This document shows positions 1 to 11,515 of a DNA stretch of 64,000 nucleotides, piece after piece; the first letter of the stretch is position 1; each line of letters opens with the position of its first letter. The translations under genes were made by a program, and so were the position numbers. The notes below the pieces were generated by a model, which searched no databases, was not told the DNA's origin, and saw nothing but the letters and a program-made list of their open reading frames with translations. The stretch spans positions 42,908,362 to 42,972,361 of the forward strand of contig CM049307.1 of NCBI GenBank assembly GCA_026874595.1. Direction: 5' to 3'. The DNA comes from Sipunculus nudus. Taxonomy: Eukaryota > Annelida > Sipuncula > Golfingiida > Sipunculidae.

Positions 1-925
1 TTCGTGACAGGGCAGTATCACACGCTTCCTTTCATTTTATATCTTAGCGTTAACCAAGCTCAAATGACTACCGCACCAGCGGGTCCTGGGTGTGTAATCA
101 ACCCCACTGCTGGGCAATACCACCGAGGTTCCCCTGAAAGGCGCACTCGTTTGTGAGTGAAACACGGCCGTTGGGCACGTCCTTCCCATAACGCCTGGAT
201 GGAATAACTGTGTGCATCAACCAGGGGATGCAAATGCCATAATAATGTAAACCAACTGCTGTTACCAGTGGTGAAAACTGCCCGTTGAGCGCTAACACCA
301 CCAATGTTATTTTATTCTTTTCCCATTTATTCGTTATTATTTTTGTTTTAAGATTTCATTTTTATTTCCCAGCAATTAAATTATTAATTGACGTATGTGT
401 GATTTATCCCTTAAGATAACATCTAAATATATGTTTACCTAGGAAGGGGGTGATCTTTCCTTAAATGCATTCTGCGTGGTCATAACACCAGGGTATAGAT
501 CCCAAAATTGCACTCGTGTTTGAGTGAGGCACAGCCTTCCCTTTAGTTTGCAGGGCGCCCAGTCTGGGTTGGTGTCGGCTGTTACTCTTACATGTTCCCT
601 GCTTGACTGCAGAAGTCATTAAATTTGCAAAGTTAAACAAAGGCTTTCACATCATTTATTTTATCGCGAAAATCATATTTAGGTGTTGATATTTTGTGAG
701 TGGTTAACTTGGATGCTCATTTCCATCGATGAATCATGTAACATACAATTAAATGTATGGACCTTGCAGACCTAACGTAACTAAATATCTTGGATTTTTT
801 TTATGGTTGGGGGGGGGGGGGGGTAAGTGTGTACACTTCTAAATGAAGTGAAAACAAGTGCTATCTCGATTTCGGCATTCAATTCCTACGGGATTTTGAT
901 TTTGCTGTATGAGCGACTACACTTT
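1..925 (+). repeat. Dispersed repeat X, copy 1 (cut by window start)
   Basis: Bases 1-780 match 55367-55985 on the same strand, beginning with the shared stretch GGGCAGTATCACACGCTTCC. Bases 835-925 match 58384-58475, and an inverted match lies at 54000-54180. In this copy the two segments are separated by only about 55 bp. In the second copy they are about 2.3 kb apart, so one copy has lost or gained the middle. A run of about 18 G lies near 810. Short open stretches inside look non-coding. The family is not recognised; it is probably part of a large inverted-repeat element (see 53737-59582). Confidence 0.6.
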
Positions 926-1190
926 GATAATGAGCCGCGAGATGAGAGCCTCGGCTTGACATGGATTACATAAACGAATCATCTGCTCTCAGTCCAACTT
1001 GTACATCACGCTTAGAATGTTTATCGGGATCATATGACTTCTTTGGATGTGCATGCATAATCGTTTGTGATCGAATATGCAAAAATGTAACCGGTGTAAT
1101 CGGTAAATAATGTTAAAGAAAATAAGCAATCAGCTATATAATCGATTAATTGGCACACCATTCATTTAATATATGCATGCAAACTCTGTT

Positions 1191-3145
1191 TTTAGGGAAC
1201 CTATGAGCTTATTCGAAGGCGCGGCGACGTCCGTCCGCCGTCCAAGGTTGGCTGTCCGCCGTCCATGGCTGTAAGTCAGAAACCGTCGGAGCCAGTAGCT
1301 CAAAATAACACGTAAAAATTAGTCACATGTGAAACTTGGTGTCCTAGAGCTTATAATTGCGAATCTGTATTAATTTAGATTTTAAAGAGGAAAAGCTTTA
1401 AAACCTTTAAAAATCCTCTCTGAAACTGTCCAGCCAAATTGTCCAATATTTACCAGAAATGTTCCCAGGAACAATTGCTCTCAAGTTTCTTCGAATGGTT
1501 CCGTTTGGGTGATTTTTAACCGAGTTACAGGAAGTTGAACTTAGCCATTTGCATGCTAAAATTACGATCTCAGAAACGGCTGGAGCTTTCATCATCAAAT
1601 TTTATGTTAATTTGGTCACTTGAGTCATATCTGAAATTGAGGTATTGGTGGCGTCACCTGCATTGGTCTTTTTGTACGGGGGTCAACAGTGCCCAAAGCA
1701 TACAGAGGGCTACAAAAAACTTCTTCTCTGAAAGCGTAAAGCCAAACTGTTTATTATTGCACATAAATGCTCCTAGGGTAGTGCTTTCTTAAGTTTTTGT
1801 TCTTATGGTCTCTGTTCAATGACTTTTGGGAAGCTGAATATAGTCAAATGTAATAGCAGCCCATTTCTGCTCAGTGGCTACAAAGATCTTCTTCTCAAAA
1901 ACCACTGGGTCAAATTCTTTAATCTGGCAAGTGAATTATCCTTCGATGTTGATAATTCAAATTTGTTTAAATGGTTTTGATTCAGTGATTTTCTTAGATT
2001 TTATACAGGAAAAGTTAAAAAAGGTATAAAAGTCTTTTCCTCCGAAACTTTCCGGCCAAAAGGTCCAATATTTCACAGAAATGATCCCTAGAACAATCTC
2101 TCATTGTTTGAAGGCTCAGGTTCGGTGATGTTTGGCCGAGTTACAGGGGGTTTAACTTAGTCATCTGTGCAAAAAAAGCATACTAAACTTAAAACCTCAG
2201 AAACAGCTGGAGCTGTCATCACCAAATTTTATGCTAATGTTTGTCACATGAATCATATCTGAAATAGAGGTGTTGGTGGCGCTACCTATATTGATATATT
2301 TTTTACAAGCAAAAAAAGTAAGTTTAGACTCTTTCAGTTTATACACTGTATTTTTAAAGAAACTGTGAAGCTGATTGATTTAAACGTTACAAGAATTGTT
2401 CTATGGCATTGTTCTGTCAGTTTTATGATAATATGTAAATGTAGCTTTAAAAAGCAGTGTAGCCAATTGAAAAAGGCTTTCAGTGTTTGAAAACAGATTT
2501 GGCAGCATGGCAAGTTTCAAGAGGTCAATCAGTGCACTCAGGTTCAGTCCAGACATCACCATGGCAACTGACCTGGTGTCCAGATACAGTCTAGACATAT
2601 AGATGATGTGTCTAGACACACCGTCTAGACGTCTAGAACCTGCCAACTGTGTCAGATTTAACAATAGTTCAAGTTTCACTCTGTATCTATAAATAATTCT
2701 GGCAGACTGCCAACCATTTCAGATTTGCCAACAGGTCAAGTTTCAGTCTGTAAGAGCCAGTGGTAAGTTTCAGTCTGTAAGAACCACTGGTGCGGTTACA
2801 TGTGGCACATTAGGTACCCTTGATCTGGGGGAAAGCTGAGCCTCCATTGCCAGGATGCATGAGTAGGTGTGACTCAATACCAAGGCTAAAAACGAACTTG
2901 TTCTTAGATTTTATAGGGAAAAAGCTAAAAAACATTTTATAATGTTCTTCTCCGAAACCATGCTGCCACATTGTCCGCTCATCTGTCCAAAAACCCCTAA
3001 CTGCCAAAAAAAGAACAAATCGGAAATATACTGACTGATACATCCCAGTTTTTAAGTAAAACTGTAGGCCCTGTTTTTTCAATATCATTCTTGTGTCCAA
3101 ATGACCGACTAAAGTACAAAAGAAGAACCAAATTCTACTCAAATT
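1191..3145 (-). mobile_element. Helitron-like non-autonomous element, minus strand, 5' end missing
   Basis: Read on the minus strand, the element ends at 1191-1260. There an imperfect GACGG/GGACGG microsatellite is followed by a conserved tail (AATAAGCTCATAGGTT, then CTAAAAA). The same tail closes the element at 48081-50957. The body is a tandem core with matching units starting near 1370, 1992 and 2905; each contains a block around a GGTGGCG(T/C)(C/T)ACC motif (1655, 2276). Sequence at 2490-2830 matches 49440-49620 in inverse orientation. No coding capacity is seen. Tandem core, microsatellite and fixed 3' tail are the layout known for bivalve pearl-type and other Helitron-related non-autonomous elements. 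The 5' terminus seen near 19205 and 48081 is not found here, so this copy is truncated. Confidence 0.55.
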
Positions 3146-4470
3146 TATTTATTTAATTACAACCTGTAGCTTTGGACGGCGGATAATACAACTGTAAACT
3201 CATAATAAGGCAGATACAAGTAAATGATATGGATAATGATTATCACAGAACGCGGGTGAATAATGAGTACATTTACCGTTTATGTACTTGTGATGTACTT
3301 GTGATGATACAAAACATACTTTTGTATGTGCGTGTGTAGTGCCGGTGGCTTTTCTTAAATTAATTTAAGAAACCTTGTAATTTATTAACACATTCACTGG
3401 TTACCAAGTTGAGTTTTGTTGAGTATTGTCGCACAATGTATGATTTTGGAACCGTTAAAATATGAAACAATAACTAAACCTGAAGTATAAAATATATGAA
3501 TATTTTTCAAGAATAATATTCAATATCCTGAACATAGGGACGGAATGCTGGACGGGAAGGGTAATATACGACAAGTTTATGATCATTGCTCGTCTTAAAT
3601 CCACTGACACCTCCAGACAAAGGCTAAAGAAGGTCCTATGCTTTTTCATCAAAGTAACGTTCTTGGAAATTTACATCAATGTCTTTATCACAGAACTTTT
3701 TCATAATTCGATCTCAATATTTCTTATACGTAGAGAGCCGTCAGTATAATCACAGACCGTTTCCCGAAACATCACAGAAGGCTTTTCACATTTTTTTTCT
3801 TCAGAAAACAGTACAACAGTGTAACTATTGGATAAAATGCATCGCACGAGCATAATATGAAATTATAATAACGTTCCGCATTCTGCATTCGTTATACTCA
3901 CATGGCAAGTCCGCTGAAAATGATATAGATGTCTTGGCATGCACATGATATTGTAATATAAAATAAAGTCAGCGTATTTATAATCAAGAGTTTCAAAATA
4001 AAGCAGCTTCTGTGTTTTGTACAAGATCTACATATCTGTATGAAAGAAGAGTCATATCTGGTCATTGGGTAAATATGTTGATTCACTTGACTGACGTATA
4101 AAATAACACATGACTCGTGGGAAATATTCAACAGGTAAAAACATGATTACCAAATTAAGTTGACGCCGAAAAATTCGAATGTGCATCACCGGCGGAGTCA
4201 CCCTCAAAAACCGCTACAAATTAAAGAAATACGTGAAAGACAGTTCTCTAAACATTTTGACACTTGTGTTGGCTATGAAAGCTGATTTATCCGTACTTAT
4301 ATACAAAAAATGATGCGCCAGCAAAATCCCCTGATAACAGCCGCCCAGCACTCGGTTCTATTTGACTTTGGGATATAGATCTACGTTCACTGATGTCTCC
4401 AGTATCACATTTTGAGGTACCACAGACTTTCCTGCAAGTGATTACGCAAATACCCATTGAGAGGCCACGT
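3145..4470. other. No gene recognised
   Basis: AT-rich sequence without a convincing coding frame. The only structure noted is a perfect 22-bp AT palindrome at 3351-3372. It may include the 3' UTR of the minus-strand gene ending at 4475, but no clear polyadenylation signal was found close by. Confidence 0.4.
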
Positions 4471-4474
4471 GATG

Positions 4475-4879
4475 TTATTCCTGCACGTGAGGCATGCGCG
4501 ATAGTTTGACGACCGGGGGTTGTTTCTGGATGCTTGGGCTGTCATGTTTAGGCGAGTCTCCCGTTTCCGCCGGATGTATCTTCACTTTGGAGCCTTTCAT
4601 TTCCCGTGCTCTGGATCTCGCCAGTTGTTGCTTTTTACGAAGATGCGCCGCCACAAATAAACCAACAACTGTCAGTATGGCACCAATAACGCTTATCACC
4701 GGACCGGCTATCTGTTTTCCGTCGTGAGGGAGCTGGTCCAGACCAAAGGCGGCCATTATGATTATCCCGGTGATAGTAATCAACAAACCAATTACGATAA
4801 TCACAATCCCCGGTAAATTACTCGACGTCACATTAAAATTCACTGGTTTGTCCGCGTTTCTAAACCGCCTGGCTTCCAT
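4475..4879 (-). CDS. Small two-pass membrane protein, 134 aa, function unknown
   Basis: Complete reading frame on the minus strand, ATG at 4879 and TAA at 4475-4477. The start has a strong vertebrate-type context (A at -3, G at +4). The frame upstream is closed by a stop inside the same exon, so this start is well supported. Seen in the protein: a short polar N-terminus; a first membrane segment about residues 23-45 (LPGIVIIVIGLLITITGIII); a short loop; a second segment about 57-79 (IAGPVISVIGAILTVVGLFV); a basic stop-transfer patch from Arg81 (RKKQQ); and a polar, basic, Ser/Pro-containing C-terminal tail. Both ends are probably cytosolic by the positive-inside rule. The hairpin layout and length resemble vertebrate TMEM100, but I see no decisive shared motif and do not assign it. 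Base composition is clearly richer in G+C than the surroundings. It appears to lie wholly in one, probably the last, exon. No other host gene lies nearby. Confidence 0.62.
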   Translation of the reverse strand: MEARRFRNADKPVNFNVTSSNLPGIVIIVIGLLITITGIIIMAAFGLDQLPHDGKQIAGPVISVIGAILTVVGLFVAAHLRKKQQLARSRAREMKGSKVKIHPAETGDSPKHDSPSIQKQPPVVKLSRMPHVQE

Positions 4880-4948
4880 TGTGTCGCATTCGTTACTTTC
4901 GGTGTTTCTTTCTGTAAGTTACTTCATTCGGCTCTTCCACATCTCGCT

Positions 4949-4968
4949 CTGAAAAAAGAAAAAAAGTC
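4949..4968 (-). promoter_or_regulatory. Splice acceptor upstream of the 134-aa CDS
   Basis: On the minus strand a long T-rich tract (4952-4968) ends in CAG at 4951-4949, a textbook polypyrimidine tract plus AG. It places the 5' exon boundary at 4948, 69 bases before the ATG. The intervening exon sequence has a short upstream ORF ending in TAA and is therefore 5' UTR. An upstream non-coding exon should lie at a higher coordinate; I could not locate it. Confidence 0.55.
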
Positions 4969-5154
4969 AATTCAAATTAATTGATCAGCTATTTAACATG
5001 CACACCAATGTTATTCAATATTTACAAGAAAAGTTGATTTGTGGAACAAATCTGGTTTGTCCCTCGTACACATGTTTCATTTAAGCAACCAGTGGGAAAT
5101 TCTAGAGACTCTTAAAAAGGATTGATGCGTATGATATGAGTGAGAACCAGCAAT

Positions 5155-5420
5155 GACTGTGAAACCTTGAAAATGGCGGCGAGGTCATCCATATTCTAAC
5201 TTGACCTAGCCCCACATGAGATGTATGATTGGTCAATCAATGATGTCTCCTATACTTCTATTCTTCTTTGCAAGTTGATGAACTAATATCATTTTAGCTG
5301 AATCGGACCTGTGACCTTGCAAAATGGTCAAGGTCATCCATGTTCGAACTTAAACTGACTCATCATAAGATGCATTAATGGTTCACGTATGGTGACTTTA
5401 AGTCAATATATATATTCTTA
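5155..5420 (+). repeat. Diverged two-unit repeat with CCTTG-AAATGG-AAGGTCATCCAT
   Basis: Two related units about 150 bp apart. Each has a block near 5164 and 5314 in which CCTTG(C)AAAATGG is followed by AGGTCATCCAT(A/G)TTC, then an ACTTGACC/ACTTAAAC block and a CATnAGATG block. This style of tandem 'GACCTTGAAA' repeat is common in molluscan intergenic DNA. No coding potential. Confidence 0.45.
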
Positions 5421-8099
5421 ACAGATGGCGATGTCTGTTTTGTGCCTTTTCAAACAACCTCTCTGATATACAATGGATACAAAGTTTGCTGGACTGTACC
5501 AGTCACTAAGAGCCTGTTCCATAATCTCCAGCCCATGCACTAGCTTCAGGCCAGGTGATTAATTACATTATGTATACATACAAGCTTTCACGCTCTGTGA
5601 CATGACATTTTTTAATTTAAATGGGAATGCATCAAGGACGCGCCTCTGACAAATAATATGATTCTAGAACGGACTCAAGACTGATTTTGGCCCTAAATCA
5701 GAGTTGAAACATCTGCACCAGGAATTACCTGACAACAAATCGTTAATTTGTTTCTTATTAACCGTGGGAAATTTCTCCCGTTGGGCGCTCTGTCTCGGCC
5801 ACTTGTTCATGTCATTGGTCAGCCTTGTGCTTGGACTGGCAACAAGACGGGTCAATGTTGCCCACGGTACCAGGGTACGGGTACCTGTCGATGAAATCAT
5901 CTGTGTGTAAAGGTTACACGGCCTGTCCCCATCAACAGTACGTGTGGCCTTTCATAACATGACATATAAGGTCCCGCTCTTAATCGATACAGTCCATTAT
6001 TAATTATTCTTTGTTCGATTAATTGACCTTGATGATAATTATTATAACAGGATAACAAAATAGCTAGAGGCTGCATAATGTTTGTTACCTTCTGTGTTTT
6101 AAATATATAAAAATTATATTACCATGGCAATGGGCGGGAAAAAAAATCAAAGTAGTACTGCGCATACTTTTTCATAACATGCAAATCTATGATTATCCAT
6201 TCAATTGTATCTTCCGATGACCCATCATATTCATTTTCACAGAGTAACACGTGACAAACGGATACTGATCGGAATATGCTCAGATTATGAAAAACAAGGG
6301 AAATCATTTGTGTGTATTAGAGACTGAGGGATATATGAGATATCAAGCTACATGTATCTCAGATGTTTAAAGTACAAATCAGGTATGATATAAATTTGAC
6401 TGGATAAAATAACATACATTCGAGCTGTTTATGTACACTAAACGTTAATCTTATATATGACGAAAAAAAATTAAAATCAAAATGCGATTCATTCATGATT
6501 TATGACGGAAAGCGTATTGCAGAAAGCTTGGTTAAAACTGTGCTGCAGCTGGGAACGACCAGGCAACACATAAATCATACTAGAAAGAGCATTCACCCCA
6601 CCAATGACCGATTTATGTTTGGGTCACCTTAAATTTATCAAACTATACACCTTTTGTCCCAAGGTCTGACTGTCTGATGCCCTTTGAAATTTTTGAAACT
6701 GCTTAAACTAGTAACTAAGCGTTCCTCGGTCAAGGTAAAATGAGGCATATATAAACAGGTTTTTAGTTTAAACATATTTATTTCGATTGGATTATACTGG
6801 TAGCGCCAAGCGCTACTATGAGAATTTTCCAATATACATACAAAGTAACACATTATCAAATGACAAGTTGGACACACAAAAAGTACACAATATACAACAA
6901 ATTAACCAACTGGGAAATGAAAAAGTCATAATAGTCGATTTGAAATAATCGGTTAAAAACAAGCAAGGATTGTTAACATAAACGTGAGTAGGCACATTGT
7001 ACATCAAGAGAAAACAATACAGCAATAGCATAAACGAGCATGTACATAATTACGTTGATTAAATAAGGAGAATCTCCCAGCCAGCTTTCTAGCAACTGAA
7101 GGCAAAGAGAAACCGCAGGTTCACCAGTTAAAGGCGCCTTTTAATATTAAGGAAGAATAATTACCGGTTGATATCGAATTGGAGTCCTCATCATGCAATA
7201 AATCCTAAAACCACATCATATGATCAGAACTTGACAGAATATAGAGAGAAGGAACTCGGAATACCCAAAGGAAGAGTCATCTCATTACGCAACACATATG
7301 CAGGCATTATATATAGCCTATTGGGAGGGGGGGGGGGGTTAATATATTTGTATAAAGTAATTTCAAGTGTAGTGTGTAATATGTTTAATAATTACAGAAA
7401 AAAGTTTGCAAACTCCTGACAGAGATATGTATTATAGTTTATAATAAGTTTTATCGAGTGATAAAAATTTATTTCTTTTTATACTTCAACAGTTTGTTAT
7501 AGTTGAGCTTTTTATGTATAGTCCTTAAATTACGCTTTTTTGTGGAAACTGGTATACTGATCCCTTATATTTCAGAATAAATTTGTAGTCAATCGTTATA
7601 AATCAATTACACATGGGCAATTTTTTCCCTGTATATGAAAAGAACACACCTTTGAATTTTAGTAATACCTCGCATGCTCATATACATCTACACAAATATA
7701 TCTGCACGTGGCTCATATGCAAATATAAAAATATACCGTGACTATAGTCCGTTTTAAAATCCCCTCATGTCCACCTGTTTTTTTGCAATGAAAATTTTTA
7801 TCTCAAGGGAAACAATTATAGTGAAGAGTGGTAAAGGACCTTATTTTCATTAAGGAAAATAAATACCTACCTTGCACCTTATTTAAGAAACAAAATTATT
7901 TGAAAATATGAGAAATCAGTCTATATTTTACAATATATCAGACCCACTTTAGGTGGTCAATGTCATTAGTCACATACCAAAACAGCTTCAACTAGAATAC
8001 GGGTAGTCGACAAGCGACTACGTGTATCCGCCAAAATCAGAGTAGGACGGGTTAAGTGAGGCATGGATTGAATGGCAAGGGGAAATAAAGTTACATGTG
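5421..8099. other. AT-rich intergenic DNA, nothing assigned
   Basis: Several short frames are open (for example around 5664-5910 on both strands and 6638-7031 on the minus strand), but none shows recognisable domains or supporting splice signals. A G-run of about 12 lies at 7327-7338. Bases 7920-8099 may already belong to the Helitron-like repeat that starts at 8100. Confidence 0.4.
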
Positions 8100-9440
8100 T
8101 TACATATTAGAATGGATGTCTGCCACGTAAACATGATTGTAGGTGACGCCACCTGTTATGTGAACGAGAAACTATCCAAGATGTATACACATGCAAAATT
8201 TCAGGTTGAAAAGTCAAAACACTGCAGAGATATGATTAATTTTATCCCACAATAGACAAACAGATGGACGCTGTGCAAAAATGGCTGCAGGTGGCGCCAC
8301 CATTTTTGTGTATGTTATAAAGCTATCCAAGGGCTACATTTGTGTAAAAAATTTTTCCTGATTGGTCGAACGAGTCCAGAGATATAAGCATTAATGTCTG
8401 TAGCGTGAACGTGAATGAAGCTGGCGCCCCCTGTCATAAAATCAAGAAAGCTATGCGGGATGTATACGCATGCCGAATTACAGGTAATTTGGTCAAACCA
8501 CTGCAGAGATATGAGTGATTTTAACCCACAGCGGACAAACAGATGGACGCTGTGCAAAAATGGCTGCAGGTGGCGCCACCATTTTTGTGTATGTTATAAA
8601 GCTATCCAAGGGCTACATTTGTGTAAAATTTTTTTCCTGATTGGTCGAACGAGTCCAGAGATATAAGCATGGATGTCTACAGCGTGAACGTGAATGTAGG
8701 TGGCGCCACCTGTCATAAAATCAAGAAAGCTATGCGGGGTGTATACGCTTGCCGAATTTCAGGTACCACTGCAGAGATATGAGTGATTTTAACCCAAGGC
8801 AGACAAACAGATGGACGCTGTGCAAAAATGGCTGCAGGTGGCGCCACCATTTTTGTGTATGTTATAAAGCTATCCAAGGGCTACATTTGTGTATTTTTTT
8901 TTTCCTGATTGGTCGAACGAGTCCATAGATATAAGCATGGATGTCTACAGCGTGAACGTAAATGTAGGTGGCGCCACCTGTCAAAAAATCAAGAAAGCTA
9001 TGCGGGATGTATACGCTTGCCGAATTTCAGGTACCACTGCAGAGATATGAGTGATTTTAACCCAAGGCAGACAAACAGATGGACGCTGTGCAAAAATGGC
9101 TGCAGGTGGCGCCACCATTTTTGTGTATATTATAAAGCTATCCAAGGGCACATTTGTGTATAATTTTTTTTCCTGGTTGGTCAAACGGTTCCCGAGATAT
9201 GAGCTTGGATGTCTGCAGCGTGAACGTGAATGTAGGTGGCGCCACCTGTCATAAAATCAAGAAAGCTATCTAGGATGTACACGCATGCTGAATTACAGGT
9301 AATTTGGTCAAACCACTGTATGTTATAAAGCTATCCAAGGGCTACATTTGTACAAAAAAAATTTCCTGATCGGTCAAATGGTTCCCGAGATATGTGGGTT
9401 TATGTGTGGAAACAGACGCACAAATGGACGCTGGGCAGAG
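8100..9440 (+). repeat. Tandem array, about 270-bp units with GGTGGCGCCACC palindrome
   Basis: The marker GATGGACGC occurs at 8263, 8542, 8810 and 9078, with a variant near 9424, giving periods of 279, 268 and 268 bp. Each unit carries the 12-bp palindrome GGTGGCGCCACC twice, about 130 bp apart. The two halves share an AAAGCTAT block, so the unit looks like an old dimer of about 135 bp. Exact palindromes start at 8290, 8569, 8699, 8837, 8967, 9105 and 9235. Related sequence is found at 49070-49290. It is probably the core of a Helitron-like element whose ends I cannot place. Confidence 0.7.
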
Positions 9441-10134
9441 AGGAAAGGTCAGAGGTCAAAGCTAATTGGTTAGGCACCAGTTCACATGTGACCCGATAAT
9501 TGTAAGTTTCGGAAAAATCCGTCCAGTAGTCTCAGAGGAGTTCTCCGGAAACGAACGCGGCGGCGGCGGAACCCGGTACAAAAAAACATAGTATCCGCAA
9601 AACTTCGTTTTGGCGGATACATTTAAAAGTTGCTGATTGGATGATGCCATGTTACCACTCTTAAAAAATAAAACCAGCTAAAACAAAGATGGCTATCCAT
9701 GCAGGACCACATCATATCTGCCAGATCATTGTGAAGTGACTGAAATGTTATGAAACATAAATGGGGATTTATTGTAAAATTCTTAATTGTCATATTAGGT
9801 TGTCATATGTATTTATCAAGGAAATTATTGAAAAAAATAAAAACTTTTAAGAAAATTATCAAAATAAAAAACCGGTGGACCGCAGGTGGTGAAACGGACT
9901 ATAGACGTCAAAATGTCCTCTGTTCGGCCAGTGGTGGATCTAAAGAGGTGCGCCCCCCCCCCCCCCCCCCCCCCGCCTCCTTGAGCTGTAACATCTTTCA
10001 TTTTATCTATTTCTTTTCTCAGTTATAAGTAATTATTATTTTTCATATATCGTTTCTATTCAATAGCAATGAATTATCAGTTAACCCACAGTTTATTACA
10101 TTCTAATTTATAAGTTGAAAATATTAATGTACAG

Positions 10135-10290
10135 CCCCTCCCCTATTCGCCTGTGAGGCAAGACCTTCCCATTAGCCTTTACAGAGCTCAGCTTTGGCTG
10201 GGCTGGGTCTCACGGCTCCTCGGCTATAATCGAACTCACAAATTGTGCACTGTTGAGTCCCGGGCGCTGCCTAGACCACAGAAGCCGGTA
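10135..10290 (-). mobile_element. tRNA-derived SINE-like fragment
   Basis: On the minus strand the sequence starts near 10290 with an A-box-like stretch (GTGGTCTAGGCAGCG). A B-box-like GAGTTCGATTAT follows about 45 bases on, then a non-tRNA body. The spacing fits a tRNA-type RNA polymerase III promoter. No intact cloverleaf was found, so it is called a SINE fragment rather than a tRNA gene. It is nested inside the 9929-11020 element. Confidence 0.45.
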
Positions 10291-10812
10291 AAATGCAAAG
10301 TTTAACTAGGGATATTCAATAAAAATATTATTGAATTATTTAAAGATTTCCTTGGTTTAACATGCGACTTAAACATATCAATTTTATTATCACGAGGATA
10401 ACATATTAACGATGATATTGTGCATAGATGGTCTTTATCACCATAAAGATATTTGGACATCTTACAATGATTGAATATTAGGACTTTCCAGTTTATATCC
10501 AAATTTTGAAGAAATATAAATATTATAGCCCGCAAAACGTGAACGACCACCCTCTGAAGTTTGATAAGAGAACAGTAGTTAAGGAACAGAAAATCCTCAT
10601 ATTTTTTTTTTGTGAAAGGTGCCTCAAAATGTCCTCTGTACTTTGCATATTTAACAATTTTCTTAATATTGGAGGAGAGAACCCCTCCCACACCCTCCTC
10701 CTTGTACCTGTAATCAACTTTACAAATGAACATCGCTTTAGATTTTATAAAAACATAGGTGGCATAAAAAAAATTTATATTTTTCATAGGGTGAAAATAA
10801 TTACGTTTATAG

Positions 10813-10816
<4 letters not shown>

Positions 10817-10856
<40 letters not shown>

Positions 10857-10897
10857 TGATATAATAATAATGCATATTTATATCGGTAATATAATAA

Positions 10898-10948
<51 letters not shown>
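10817..10948. repeat. Two (TA)n microsatellites
   Basis: TA arrays at about 10817-10854 and 10901-10948, separated by a short ATAATAATGCATAT-containing spacer. The open frames that read through them (Ile-Tyr runs) are artefacts. Confidence 0.85.
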
Positions 10949-11020
10949 CTTAATACCTATCAACAGCTTTAACTCAGTATATTAGCGCCCCCTGTTCTAG
11001 AATTTCTGCATCCGCCACTG

Positions 11021-11515
11021 TCAGCGGTATTAAATCATTGGTAGAAACAAATGTGATTTCGTCGGTTCGTTTATTTTCCCCCGATTATCTGATTACAGAC
11101 ATATACACCAGACAGAACATCATCCCTGTGCCAAAATACGTTAGTGTTTATTCAGCCTGGCCGTGATCCGTGCAGAGAAACAGCGCCGTGACATTGATGA
11201 GCGTCTAGGTTTACCATCCTGGCGCTCAGATAGAACGAAAATCTGCCATGGATCAACTGTATAGATCTTCATAACCCGGGGCCCTTAACCCGCCCATTGT
11301 TCACGTTGTGGTTTCCCCAGCAACGGGTTAAAACATCTATCCACAACACGGGCCAGGTACTGGCATGCTAGTAATTGTCGAGAGTGGATGCTGAAAGCGA
11401 GATGAAGGTGATCAATATAACGTACATTGTCGGGACAAAAGAAACGTGGATCCACCGAGGGTATATAAACCATCCCCATGCAGTGTCTTGTCTCCACAAA
11501 GAATAACAGCACCGC
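11021..11515. other. Unassigned, moderately GC-rich stretch
   Basis: Higher G+C than its surroundings, with an open minus-strand frame at 11285-11521. No domain, splice pair or start context supports a gene. It abuts the minisatellite and may be part of the same repeat. Confidence 0.35.

Larger units (their letters stand above)
9929..11020. mobile_element. TIR element (CAGTGGYGGATC ends), about 1.09 kb
   Basis: Left end CAGTGGTGGATCTAAAG is followed by GCGCCCCC and a long C-run. The right end is the inverted counterpart, GGGCGCTAAT-side to CAGTGGCGGATGCAGAAA on the minus strand, finishing at 11020. Such CAGTGGCGGATCCAG-type ends are common on invertebrate MITEs, often hAT-like. An 8-bp target duplication is not clear (TGTTCGGC against TCAGCGGT). 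The interior is non-coding and holds a SINE-like stretch and two TA microsatellites. The open frames at 10302-10859 read mainly through low-complexity DNA. Confidence 0.5.

Noticed and set aside
2577-2640. Cluster of TCTAGAC sites
   Set aside because: Short local duplication inside a Helitron-like core; no independent meaning seen.
9908-10639. 16-bp direct repeat TCAAAATGTCCTCTGT at 9908 and 10624
   Set aside because: About one such match is expected by chance in a window of this size; no extended similarity.
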